This document shows, piece by piece, positions 52,054 through 60,035 of a stretch of DNA of 64,000 bases. The notes beneath the pieces were generated by a model. The model was given only the letters and a program-made list of their open reading frames with translations, ran no database searches and had not been told where the DNA came from. Positions within the stretch are counted from its first letter, which is position 1. Each line of letters opens with the position of its first letter. The DNA comes from Ruminococcus sp. YRD2003. Its GTDB lineage: Bacteria > Bacillota > Clostridia > Oscillospirales > Ruminococcaceae. A program made the position numbers and the translations under genes. The stretch lies in NCBI GenBank assembly GCA_900109435.1, contig FNZT01000009.1:150869-214868 (forward strand), read 5' to 3'.

Positions 52054-53259
52054 ATGAAAAAAGCTTTATCTGCGGCACTTGCCATGGCGGTGCTACTCAC
52101 AGTAGGGACGTTCGGCGGAGCTGCTCCCACTGTATATATCACTGCCGAATGTGCAGAGACTTCCTCCGGTACGTGCGGAAAGTCGCTTTCGTGGACGTTC
52201 AGCGGCGGCACTCTCACCGTCAGCGGAACAGGGGAGATGTACAGCCGCAGCAGCAATTATACGGTGCCGTGGACTGACTTCAAGGACGAGATAACGTCCG
52301 TTGTCATCGGCAGCGGAGCGACCTCAATAGGCGGACAGGCGTTCGACAGCTGCAAAAGCCTCACTTCTGTAGAGCTGCCGGACACTCTGAAAAGCATCGG
52401 CACGTACTCGTTTTCGGGCTGCACATCGCTGAAAAGCATAACTATCCCCGACGGCGTGGCAAATATCGGCTCAAGCGCTTTTGCCGGCTGCAAGAGCCTC
52501 GCAGAGATAGAGATACCGCCCTCAGTGACCTATATCGGAGACATCGCCTTTGCCGGTACTTCGTGGCTGGAGACGCAGCGCAGCAAGGAGCGCCCCTTCG
52601 TCATAGTCAACGGCATACTCATAAACGGCAGTCTATGCACCGGCGACGTTGTCATTCCCGACGGCGTTACGGACATAGCCGGAAATGCGTTCTATTACTG
52701 CACGGGTATGACGTCGCTGACCATTCCCGATTACGTGACGGTTATCCGCGATAACGCCTTCAATTATTGCACGGGGCTGACTTCCGTGACTATACCTGCC
52801 TCGGTCAGGGAGGTCGGTATGCAGGCGTTTGTGAAGTGCGATATGCTCGCTGAGGTCACTGTCCTTGCTCCCGACTGCGATATCTACGACCGTGCGACCA
52901 CCTTCTCCAACGACAACAAAGGCGGCTACAGCGGCACTATACGCGGCTACGAGGGCTCGACTGCCGAGACCTACGCCGCGAAGTTCAAGCGCACCTTTGT
53001 ATCGCTCGGGCGCGCTCCTGCACTCGGCGACCCGAATGCTGACGGCAGCATCGACGCCAAGGACGCCTCGTTCATACTCGCCGAATACGCGCTTCTCTCG
53101 ACAGGCGGAGCTCCGACGTTCACAGCCGCTCAGAAGCAGGCTGCCGACGTGAACTGCGACGGTAAGACCGACCCAAAGGACGCGTCGAAGATACTCGGTT
53201 ACTACGCCTACCTTTCCACGGGAGGGGAGGAGGGATTCGATGTCTACCTCAGCAAGTGA
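52054..53259 (+). CDS. Secreted LRR protein with C-terminal dockerin
   Basis: 401 residues. Signal peptide ~1-33. Residues ~37-70 hold a short repeat domain (SLSWTFSGGTLTVSGTGEM), then ~six BspA-type LRR_5 repeats (SLTSVELPDTLKSIGTYSF; SLKSITIPDGVANIGSSAF). The dockerin at ~325-400 has calcium loops DPNADGSIDAKDASF and DVNCDGKTDPKDASK, each followed by LSTGG, the same class as the dockerin at the left end of the window. It is a shorter relative of the 1086-residue LRR protein without the Thr linker. Start ATG 52054 has AAAGGAGC. Its last 20 bases overlap the radical SAM gene. Confidence 0.9.
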   Translation: MKKALSAALAMAVLLTVGTFGGAAPTVYITAECAETSSGTCGKSLSWTFSGGTLTVSGTGEMYSRSSNYTVPWTDFKDEITSVVIGSGATSIGGQAFDSCKSLTSVELPDTLKSIGTYSFSGCTSLKSITIPDGVANIGSSAFAGCKSLAEIEIPPSVTYIGDIAFAGTSWLETQRSKERPFVIVNGILINGSLCTGDVVIPDGVTDIAGNAFYYCTGMTSLTIPDYVTVIRDNAFNYCTGLTSVTIPASVREVGMQAFVKCDMLAEVTVLAPDCDIYDRATTFSNDNKGGYSGTIRGYEGSTAETYAAKFKRTFVSLGRAPALGDPNADGSIDAKDASFILAEYALLSTGGAPTFTAAQKQAADVNCDGKTDPKDASKILGYYAYLSTGGEEGFDVYLSK

Positions 53260-54148
53260 TTATTCCGCCTGCACTCTCTGTCCGCGGAGGTGCGGAGCTG
53301 ACCGACGCACAGGTGTCGGTTACTGCGGTATGGGGGCAGTACCCACTGCGGCAAAGGCGAGCCTCCACAAGTGGGAGGAGCCGTGTATCGCCTACAAGAA
53401 CGGTGCGGGAACGGTGTTTTTCACGGGTTGCAGCCTCCACTGCGTATACTGCCAGAACAACGTCATCAGCCGCGAACTCCACGGTGCACAGACCTCCTCA
53501 GACAGCCTCGCGGACATATTTCTCCGTTTGCAGGAGCAGGGGGCGGACAACATCGAGCTTGTCACGCCCACGCACTTTCTCCCCGATATTATCGACGCGC
53601 TTGAAAAGGTCAAGCCGAAGCTGAACGTGCCTGTCGTGTACAACACGGGCGGCTACGAACTCACAGAAACGATACGTCTTCTCGACGGTCTCGTGGACGT
53701 CTACCTTCCCGATATCAAATACTTCTCGCCCGAGCTTTCTGCGAGATATTCCAATGCTCCCGACTACTTCGACCACGCCTCTGCGGCTGTTGAGGAGATG
53801 ATACGTCAGGTGGGAGACCTCTGCTATAACGATGAGGGCGGACTGCTGAAAGGCACAGTGATACGTCATCTCGTGCTTCCGAACTGCCGCCATGACAGCA
53901 TAAAGATAATGGAGTGGATAGCCGAGCACACGACCTCGGAGCAGGTGCTCGTAAGCATTATGAATCAGTACACTCCGTTCGGATTTATACCCGACAGCTT
54001 CCCCGAGCTGAAGCGGCGGGTCACGAAAATGGAGTACAACAGCGTTGTACGGCGGGCGTCGGAGCTTGGACTGAACGGCTTCACGCAGGAGAAGTCGTCC
54101 GCAGATGCACAGTATGTCCCCGATTTTGATTTGTCGGGAATCAAATAA
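53240..54148 (+). CDS. Radical SAM protein (PflA-like, AmmeMemo type)
   Basis: 302 residues. An N-terminal Cys cluster CTLCPRRCGADRRTGVGYCG precedes the SAM motif CSLHCVYCQN (Cx3Cx2C) at ~63-72. Further: ADNIELVTPTHFLPDI, VYNTGGYELTETI and YLPDIKYFSPELS. This is the layout of the pyruvate formate-lyase-activase-like radical SAM family of unknown target. Translation starts at ATG 53240 inside the end of the LRR gene, behind GGAGGGAGGAGGG. An overlap of 20 bases with a secreted dockerin protein is unusual and implies co-expression. Confidence 0.85.
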   Translation: MSTSASDYSACTLCPRRCGADRRTGVGYCGMGAVPTAAKASLHKWEEPCIAYKNGAGTVFFTGCSLHCVYCQNNVISRELHGAQTSSDSLADIFLRLQEQGADNIELVTPTHFLPDIIDALEKVKPKLNVPVVYNTGGYELTETIRLLDGLVDVYLPDIKYFSPELSARYSNAPDYFDHASAAVEEMIRQVGDLCYNDEGGLLKGTVIRHLVLPNCRHDSIKIMEWIAEHTTSEQVLVSIMNQYTPFGFIPDSFPELKRRVTKMEYNSVVRRASELGLNGFTQEKSSADAQYVPDFDLSGIK

Positions 54149-54177
54149 AAAAGGCTGTACGCGATGTACAGCCTTTT
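54149..54177. terminator. Bidirectional terminator between radical SAM and GH13 genes
   Basis: A 12-base stem (54149-54160 with 54166-54177), 5-base loop, A-rich on the left and T-rich on the right. Confidence 0.9.
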
Positions 54178-54184
54178 GCTTTTA

Positions 54185-55783
54185 TTACAGCTTTGTGAAG
54201 CGGTGGATAGTACCGTCGCCTGCTTTTCCGCAGAATATAGCCTTCGGACGAGCCCAGACTGTGCCGTCCTTGAGCGACTTGTAAACTACGAGTTCCTCGT
54301 TGTTCTCGCTGTGACGAGCGATGGCGATGACCTCGTACTCGTTGCCCTTGTAGTGGCGGTAGTGAGCACCGATCTCGACCTCGGTCTCATCGTGAGGAGC
54401 CTCCTCATGCGCGGGAGCAGCCTCGGGCTCAGTGTTGACGATATCATCGGAAACGATTATCATAGACGTGAACGGCTGGAGCGTGATATGCGCATTGCCG
54501 TCGTGAACATCTATCTGATTAGCGCTCAGAACATCGACGAGAGCGGGCAGGTGAGTGCCGAAGTTGAAGTCGTATGGATAATCTGCGAGATTGAGCGCAA
54601 CGTAAACGGTCTGGTCTCCCTGCACCTTCTTGAACAGAAGCTGCTGATTCGTTATCTGGATACGTTCATAGGTGCCTGTTCGCATTGCGGGATAAGCCTT
54701 ATAGATGCGGCCGAGCTTGACGATATGCTTGTAGAGCTCAACGTTCTCGCGCTCCATATCCGCAAGGTGGAGACACGGACGGAGATTGTCGTCGGAGTTG
54801 TTTTCCTTGCGTCCCTGAATGCCGTACTCACTTCCGTAGTAGATAGAGGGAATACCCGGCATCGCATACTCGAGAGTATAGATGAGCGGCAGATAAGCGG
54901 GATTGTTGACAGTGCTTGCGAGGCGGTTCACATCGTGGTTGTCGACGAAATTGTAGAGGTTGATATTCCTGTAGATACCGCCGTTTACCCCTGACTGGCG
55001 ATTTATCGAGTAGTCTATCTCGAAGTAGTTCTTGTCATTGTGTGAGGAGTAGAGCCCCTTATAGCACTCGTAGTTTGTAACGCTGTCGAGCATCTCGGGG
55101 TTAGCCCAGCGGTTGTAATCGCCGTGGATTATCTCGCCCATGAGCCAGAAATCGCGCTTCTTGCCCTTGCAGAAGCTTCTTATCCTCTTGAAGAAGTCGA
55201 AGTCGATGCAGTCAGCGGCGTCGAAGCGTATGCCGTCAATGCCGAACGATTCTATCCAGTAGTTCACTGCGTCGATGATATGGTCACAAACACCGACGTT
55301 GCGGAGATTGAGCTTGACGAGGTTATAGTGGCCGTTCCAGCCCTCATACCAGAAGGGGTCGCCGCAGGGGCTCTGACCGCCGAAGTTGAGGTTTGCGAAC
55401 CAGTCGCAGTAACCGCTTGCCTGACCTTTTTCCTGTATGTCGACGAACTGCGGGAACTTTCTGCCTACGTGGTTGAAAACGCCGTCAAGGATGACTCTGA
55501 TACCGTTCTCATGGAGACGGTCACAGATGAAGCGGAACGAATTGTTATCGCCGAGACGGCGGTCTATCTTCTTGTAGTCGACCGTATCATAGCCGTGCTC
55601 CACGGACTCGAAAACGGGTCCGAAGTAGATAGCATCCACGTTCATTTCCTTGAAGTGCGGGATCCAGTCGAGCACCTTATCGAGGCGGAAGGACACCTCA
55701 TCGCTGAAATCGTTGAATTTTGGTGCTCCGCAGAAGCCGAGCGGATAGATGTGATAGATTATGGCGTTATCATACCAGTTCAT
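54185..55783 (-). CDS. Cytoplasmic GH13 alpha-amylase-family enzyme with DUF1653 tail
   Basis: 532 residues without a signal peptide, so cytoplasmic. GH13 regions in order: VDAIYFGPVFES, RVILDGVFNHVG (region I), IDGIRFDAADCI (catalytic Asp, region II), WLMGEII (acid Glu, region III) and NFVDNHDVNRL (region IV). After the C-terminal beta domain and an acidic linker (~445-460) comes a DUF1653 module at ~463-515 (GAHYRHYKGNEYEVIAIARH; VWARPKAIFCG). DUF1653 is usually a free-standing small protein; the fusion is odd. The GH13 part probably processes maltodextrins or similar alpha-glucans; exact specificity is unclear. Confidence 0.9.
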   Translation of the reverse strand: MNWYDNAIIYHIYPLGFCGAPKFNDFSDEVSFRLDKVLDWIPHFKEMNVDAIYFGPVFESVEHGYDTVDYKKIDRRLGDNNSFRFICDRLHENGIRVILDGVFNHVGRKFPQFVDIQEKGQASGYCDWFANLNFGGQSPCGDPFWYEGWNGHYNLVKLNLRNVGVCDHIIDAVNYWIESFGIDGIRFDAADCIDFDFFKRIRSFCKGKKRDFWLMGEIIHGDYNRWANPEMLDSVTNYECYKGLYSSHNDKNYFEIDYSINRQSGVNGGIYRNINLYNFVDNHDVNRLASTVNNPAYLPLIYTLEYAMPGIPSIYYGSEYGIQGRKENNSDDNLRPCLHLADMERENVELYKHIVKLGRIYKAYPAMRTGTYERIQITNQQLLFKKVQGDQTVYVALNLADYPYDFNFGTHLPALVDVLSANQIDVHDGNAHITLQPFTSMIIVSDDIVNTEPEAAPAHEEAPHDETEVEIGAHYRHYKGNEYEVIAIARHSENNEELVVYKSLKDGTVWARPKAIFCGKAGDGTIHRFTKL

Positions 55784-55858
55784 ATATATACTCCTTTGGT
55801 TAAAGTTTTTCTTTATGTTTCATTATGTGACCCGACTCCGTTGGTCGGGGCAGTTGCA

Positions 55859-56461
55859 TTATTTATCGCTGCCTTCGAGGAAGTAGGAAGCCTCCATATC
55901 AGCGACGTGGAGCGCAAAGGCAAGCGGATACATTTCAAGAGCCTTGCCAATGGTGCTCCGTTCCTCGATACTTCCGTACGAGAATCCCATATGCCAGCGT
56001 ATCGCGCAGGCTTCATCGCGGGTAAGGCGTCCCTCGCCGTAGAGGTAGCCGGAGATAATATACACCGACTTTTCGCCGTGTCCGTAAGGAAGGGTGTCAT
56101 TTATCGTATAGAACGGCACCTTTTCCCACTGCCCCGTCTCGTCGTTCTTCTTGTTGCGCATTTCGGTGGTGTAGAAGTTGACTTTGCACACGTCATGCAG
56201 CAGAGCGACTATCGCGATGCTCTCTTCCGAGAAGTCCATGCCGTAGAGCTCCTTTGTCCGCGGGCGTGAGAGGTAGTCCTTGAGGCAGTGATAGACGTTG
56301 ACGCTGTGTTCGACGAGCCCTCCCTCATGCGAGCCGTGGAAGCGGGTGCTGCTCGGAGCCGTGAAGAAGTCGCTCTTCTGCAAGAATTCGAGGAGCTTAT
56401 CCGCACCTTTGCGCTTGATGTTCTCGGTATAAATGGAAATAAACTCTTCCTTTGCTGTCAA
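55859..56461 (-). CDS. HD domain phosphohydrolase
   Basis: 200 residues with HD-fold metal ligands: GGLVEHSVNVYH (His), VALLHDVCKVNFY (HD) and a later His/Asp at IRWHMGF and LHVADMEASY. Likely a nucleotide or RNA phosphohydrolase in the cytoplasm. The start is TTG 56461, 9 bases behind AAAGGAG; no ATG fits as well. A promoter lies at 56531-56559. It is followed by the GH13 gene 75 bases downstream, with only a weak hairpin in between. Confidence 0.85.
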   Translation of the reverse strand: MTAKEEFISIYTENIKRKGADKLLEFLQKSDFFTAPSSTRFHGSHEGGLVEHSVNVYHCLKDYLSRPRTKELYGMDFSEESIAIVALLHDVCKVNFYTTEMRNKKNDETGQWEKVPFYTINDTLPYGHGEKSVYIISGYLYGEGRLTRDEACAIRWHMGFSYGSIEERSTIGKALEMYPLAFALHVADMEASYFLEGSDK

Positions 56462-56530
56462 GTGGAAGCGCTCCTTTCAGGCCATCGGCGAACGGCGCCG
56501 ACAAATAATAATATAATTCAACCAACAATA

Positions 56531-56559
56531 ATTATACCACTATCGGAACAATAATGCAA
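56531..56559 (-). promoter_or_regulatory. SigA promoter of the HD-domain gene
   Basis: Minus strand TTGCAT (56554-56559), 17 bases, perfect TATAAT (56531-56536), about 70 bases before the TTG start; a GC-rich hairpin lies in the leader near 56490. Confidence 0.75.
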
Positions 56560-56632
56560 TAGTTTTTGGTGAAAATCTTCAAAAAAAACAATTGCCTTCC
56601 TGATTAATAGTGAATTAAGCATACATACAGGG

Positions 56633-56660
56633 AAAAAACGGGCAGCCTGAGAGCTGCCCG
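56633..56660 (-). terminator. Terminator of the hydrolase-tex-GIY-YIG-GNAT operon
   Basis: On the minus strand an 8-base stem (56639-56646 with 56653-56660) ends in a T-run. Confidence 0.8.
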
Positions 56661-56673
56661 ATGAGACCATATT

Positions 56674-57420
56674 CTATTGTACAGGCTGAGCGCCTATCTC
56701 GACCCATGCGGGCTTAAAGCCGCAATTAAGGGCGATGTTCTGCGAGCGGAGATTAGCGGCTGCTGTGCCGTAGAATGGGATATCTCCCTGCTCTGCTATC
56801 TTATTTTTCAGCAGAGTGACGAGGTACGTGCCTATGCCCTTTGAGCGGTATTCGGGGATAACGTCGATGCCTATCTGCTGCCAGTGCGGGGCATCCTCTG
56901 AGCAGCCCGCCATACCCATTATCCTGTCGCCGTCATAAGCGCAGACGACTATCCTGTCGGGACGCTCGGGCAGAAAATGCGGGCATATCGCGTTCGGGAA
57001 GCGCTCGTCCCCGTAGAATTGGTGTATCTCTCCGTCAAAGAACCACTTTACGGGGTATGAGGCGGATGGCTCGACGTGCCTGTCGGGGAGGAACATATGG
57101 TGTGCCTGCGTGAGTGTGAAGCCGTGCTTATTCAGCTCCCGCTCTATCGGCACGAGCTCGGTCATAGCGAACAGCCAGTGTCCGTTCACCTTTTTTACGT
57201 AGTCCGCAAGGAAGTCCTGCATACACTCATTTGCCGTGACAACGGTATTCCCGCCGAGTGTCACCATGTGGAAGAAATACCTGTCGGGAATGTACTGCCG
57301 CCGCCCCTCATGCAGAGCCGAGACTGTCAGCACGTTCTCGCTCCGCAGGAAGTCCTCGGGCGCGCAGTTGTATTCGAGGGACAACAGTTCCCTCAGTTTA
57401 TCGGAATAATGGCTTTGCAT
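56674..57420 (-). CDS. GNAT family N-acetyltransferase
   Basis: 248 residues. The C-terminal half has the acetyl-CoA motif QQIGIDVIPEYRSKGIGTYLV (RSKGIG) and a GTAAANLRSQNIALNCGFKP segment of GNAT enzymes. The N-terminal ~110 residues look like a second, degenerate GNAT-type half. Substrate is unknown. Start ATG 57420 has AAGGAG 10 bases upstream and lies 4 bases after the GIY-YIG gene; it ends the operon. Confidence 0.88.
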   Translation of the reverse strand: MQSHYSDKLRELLSLEYNCAPEDFLRSENVLTVSALHEGRRQYIPDRYFFHMVTLGGNTVVTANECMQDFLADYVKKVNGHWLFAMTELVPIERELNKHGFTLTQAHHMFLPDRHVEPSASYPVKWFFDGEIHQFYGDERFPNAICPHFLPERPDRIVVCAYDGDRIMGMAGCSEDAPHWQQIGIDVIPEYRSKGIGTYLVTLLKNKIAEQGDIPFYGTAAANLRSQNIALNCGFKPAWVEIGAQPVQ

Positions 57421-57424
57421 GGGT

Positions 57425-57754
57425 TCACGCTCCTTGTAATCCCGCGGGAAGGTCTGCACGCGTGTACATTTTTGCAGACTCGTCCCCGAGGAGCTCCGCG
57501 AGTGCCGACTTGTCCGCTATAAGGCGGAGTTTTTTTGCACGTGTGAGTTTTTTTACCGCGTATTCGAGCTTGGAAGCAGTGCTCCTGTCATTGCAGCTCC
57601 ACAGCGCCTCAACGGCTGCGGGCGGGTGCGAGTGCGTGAACTTTGCCCCGTTCGGAGCTTCTCCCGCGTGCTCGCGAAAACGCCGCACGGGGTCAGTCGT
57701 AATGCCCGTATACAGCGAATCGTCGGTGCAGCGGAGGATATAGACGAAGTACAT
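57425..57754 (-). CDS. GIY-YIG nuclease-like protein (UPF0213 type)
   Basis: 109 residues with the GIY-YIG core at the N-terminus (MYFVYILRCTDDSLYTGITT, then VRRFREHAG). This small type is related to the UvrC-like nuclease fold and may act in DNA or RNA repair; activity is not proven for the group. Its ATG shares a base with the stop codon of tex (TAATG), so translation is coupled. The C-terminus ends in a Leu/Ala-rich tail of no known role. Confidence 0.9.
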   Translation of the reverse strand: MYFVYILRCTDDSLYTGITTDPVRRFREHAGEAPNGAKFTHSHPPAAVEALWSCNDRSTASKLEYAVKKLTRAKKLRLIADKSALAELLGDESAKMYTRADLPAGLQGA

Positions 57755-60030
57755 TACTTCTGCTTGATGCGGAATGCGCTGTTGTGTATCCTGTTGGCGT
57801 CAAAGCCCTTGTTCTCGCGCTTTTCGCGCTTGGGACGCGGCTTCCTGTCACCCTGCTGCTTCTTTTCTGCCTCGTCGCCGAGCTTCATGGTGAGGGAGAT
57901 GCGGTTGCGCTTGAGGTCAACGTCGAGAACGCGCACCTTAACGACCTCGCCTACCTTAACAGCCTCGAGCGGGTGCTTGATGAACTTGCTGCACATCTGC
58001 GAGATGTGAACGAGACCGTCCTCATGTACGCCGATGTCCACGAACGCGCCGAAGTCGATGATATTGCGGACAGTTCCCACGAGCTCCATACCTGGCTTGA
58101 GGTCTTTGATGTCCATAACGTCGCCGCTTCTGAGGAGCGGAGGCGGGAGCTCGTCACGAAGGTCGCGGCCGGGCTTTTTGAGCTCGGAGATGATGTCGGT
58201 CAGCGTAGGAACGCCGATACCGAGTTTTTCGCTTATCTTGTCTATGCCCTCGCTCTCAGCCTTCTCGGATATCCCCGCAGCGCCGCCGTTTGAGACGTCA
58301 GCGAGCGTGAATCCGCACTCGCTGAGCAGCGACGAAGCCGCCGCATAGCTCTCGGGGTGGACCGAAGTATTGTCGAGCGGGTTCTTGCCGTCGCGAACTC
58401 TGAGGAAGCCCGCACACTGCTCGAAAGCCTTCTTGCCGAGCTTCGGGACTTTAAGGAGCTCCTTGCGGTCGGTGAACCTGCCGTTTTCCTCGCGGTATGT
58501 GACGATGTTCTTCGCAACAGAAGCGTTGATGCCCGATATGTACGAAAGGAGGGAATGAGAAGCGGTGTTGAGGTCGACACCGACGGAGTTGACGCAGTCC
58601 TCGACAACGCCCGACAGAGCCTCGCTCATACGAGCCTGCGGCATATCGTGCTGATACTGACCGACGCCGATAGCCTTCGGGTCTATCTTTACAAGCTCCG
58701 CGAGGGGGTCTTGCAGGCGGCGTGCTATGGAGATAGCGCCTCTGATAGATACGTCGAACTCGGGGAATTCCTCAGCCGCGACTTTTGAAGCCGAGTAGAC
58801 GGAAGCACCCGCCTCACTGACTACCATGTAGCTCACGCCCGGGGTCTCCTTGAGGATATCAGCGACGAAGCTCTCCGTCTCGCGGGAAGCCGTGCCGTTG
58901 CCGATAGAAATGACGTTTACGTGGTACTTGTCGATGAAGCGCTTGACTATCTTCTTTGCCTCGTCAACTCTCGCCTGAGAAGCCGACTCCCTGACGGGGT
59001 AGATGATAGCGTGGTCGAGCACCTTGCCCGTTGCGTCGATGACTGCTGTCTTGCAGCCGTGCGCGTAGCCTGGGTCGAGTCCGAGGATAACGCTCTCCTT
59101 CATAGGCGGCTGCATGAGCATCTGTCTGAGGTTGGAGGCGAATACCTTTATGGATTCCTCGGCGGCTGTAGCCGTCATGTCGGAGCGTATCTCGCGCTCT
59201 ATCGACGGGAAAATGAGGCGCTTGTAGCTGTCGGCAGCTGCCTCGCGGACGATCTCTCCGCAGGCATTGTTAGCCTTGATGTACTTGCCGAAAATAACGT
59301 CTGTAGCGAGGGTTTCGTCGAGGGTCAAGCTGACCTTGAGCTTGCCCTCCTTTTCGCCTCTGTCGAGTGCGAGGACGCGGTGATTCGCCACCTTCGGCAC
59401 GGGCTCGCTGTAGTCGTAGTAGTTCATATATACTGTCTCCTCTTCGGGGTCAGCCGCCTTGGAGACCATTTCGCCCTTCTCGCCTGCAAGGGCACGGAGC
59501 TTCTTTCTGATGTCGGCGTCGTCGGAGATATCCTCAGCGATTATGTCCATAGCGCCCTGTATCGCAGCCTGAGCGTCCGCGACCTCCTTCTCCTCACTGA
59601 TGAAGTTCTCGGCTTCCTTCTGCGGGTCGGTGGAGTTGTCCTGTGCGAGTATCAGCTCGGCGAGCGGCTCGAGTCCCTTCTCGCGGGCGATGCTTGCACG
59701 AGTTCTTCTCTTTGGCTTGAACGGGCGGTATATGTCCTCGACTTCAACGAGGGTCATAGCAGCGCTGATAGCCGCCTCTATTTCGGGAGTCATCTTCTCC
59801 TGCTCAGTGATGGAGTTAGCTACTTCCTCCTTGCGCTTTTCGAGGTTCCGCAGGTACATGAGCCTGTCATACAGCTCACGGAGTATCTGGTCATCGAGCG
59901 AGCCTGTGAGCTCCTTTCGGTAACGGGCGATGAAGGGGATAGTTTTGTCGTCGTCGATAAGAGCGACGGTATTGTCCACCTGTTCCTGTCTGAGTGAGAA
60001 TTCTTTTGCGAGTGTCTTGTTAATGTCCAT
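57754..60030 (-). CDS. tex: Tex family RNA-binding protein
   Basis: 758 residues. N-terminal helical and YqgF-like domains (TIPFIARYRKELTGSLDD, DIYRPFKPKRRTRASIAREKG, VILGLDPGYAHGCKTAVID), a helix-hairpin-helix part (VNTASHSLLSYISGINASVAKNI, FTDRKELLKVPKLGKKAFEQCAGFLR) and a C-terminal S1 RNA-binding domain (ELVGTVRNIIDFGAFVDIGV). Tex binds RNA and aids transcription and RNA turnover in the cytoplasm. The start has GAAAGGATA inside the end of the hydrolase gene. It is followed by the GIY-YIG gene with a one-base overlap. Confidence 0.95.
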   Translation of the reverse strand: MDINKTLAKEFSLRQEQVDNTVALIDDDKTIPFIARYRKELTGSLDDQILRELYDRLMYLRNLEKRKEEVANSITEQEKMTPEIEAAISAAMTLVEVEDIYRPFKPKRRTRASIAREKGLEPLAELILAQDNSTDPQKEAENFISEEKEVADAQAAIQGAMDIIAEDISDDADIRKKLRALAGEKGEMVSKAADPEEETVYMNYYDYSEPVPKVANHRVLALDRGEKEGKLKVSLTLDETLATDVIFGKYIKANNACGEIVREAAADSYKRLIFPSIEREIRSDMTATAAEESIKVFASNLRQMLMQPPMKESVILGLDPGYAHGCKTAVIDATGKVLDHAIIYPVRESASQARVDEAKKIVKRFIDKYHVNVISIGNGTASRETESFVADILKETPGVSYMVVSEAGASVYSASKVAAEEFPEFDVSIRGAISIARRLQDPLAELVKIDPKAIGVGQYQHDMPQARMSEALSGVVEDCVNSVGVDLNTASHSLLSYISGINASVAKNIVTYREENGRFTDRKELLKVPKLGKKAFEQCAGFLRVRDGKNPLDNTSVHPESYAAASSLLSECGFTLADVSNGGAAGISEKAESEGIDKISEKLGIGVPTLTDIISELKKPGRDLRDELPPPLLRSGDVMDIKDLKPGMELVGTVRNIIDFGAFVDIGVHEDGLVHISQMCSKFIKHPLEAVKVGEVVKVRVLDVDLKRNRISLTMKLGDEAEKKQQGDRKPRPKREKRENKGFDANRIHNSAFRIKQK

Positions 60031-60035
60031 TGCGA

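Noticed and set aside
55124-56269. 381-codon plus-strand open frame
   Set aside because: Antisense to the GH13 and HD-domain genes, both of which have clear motifs.
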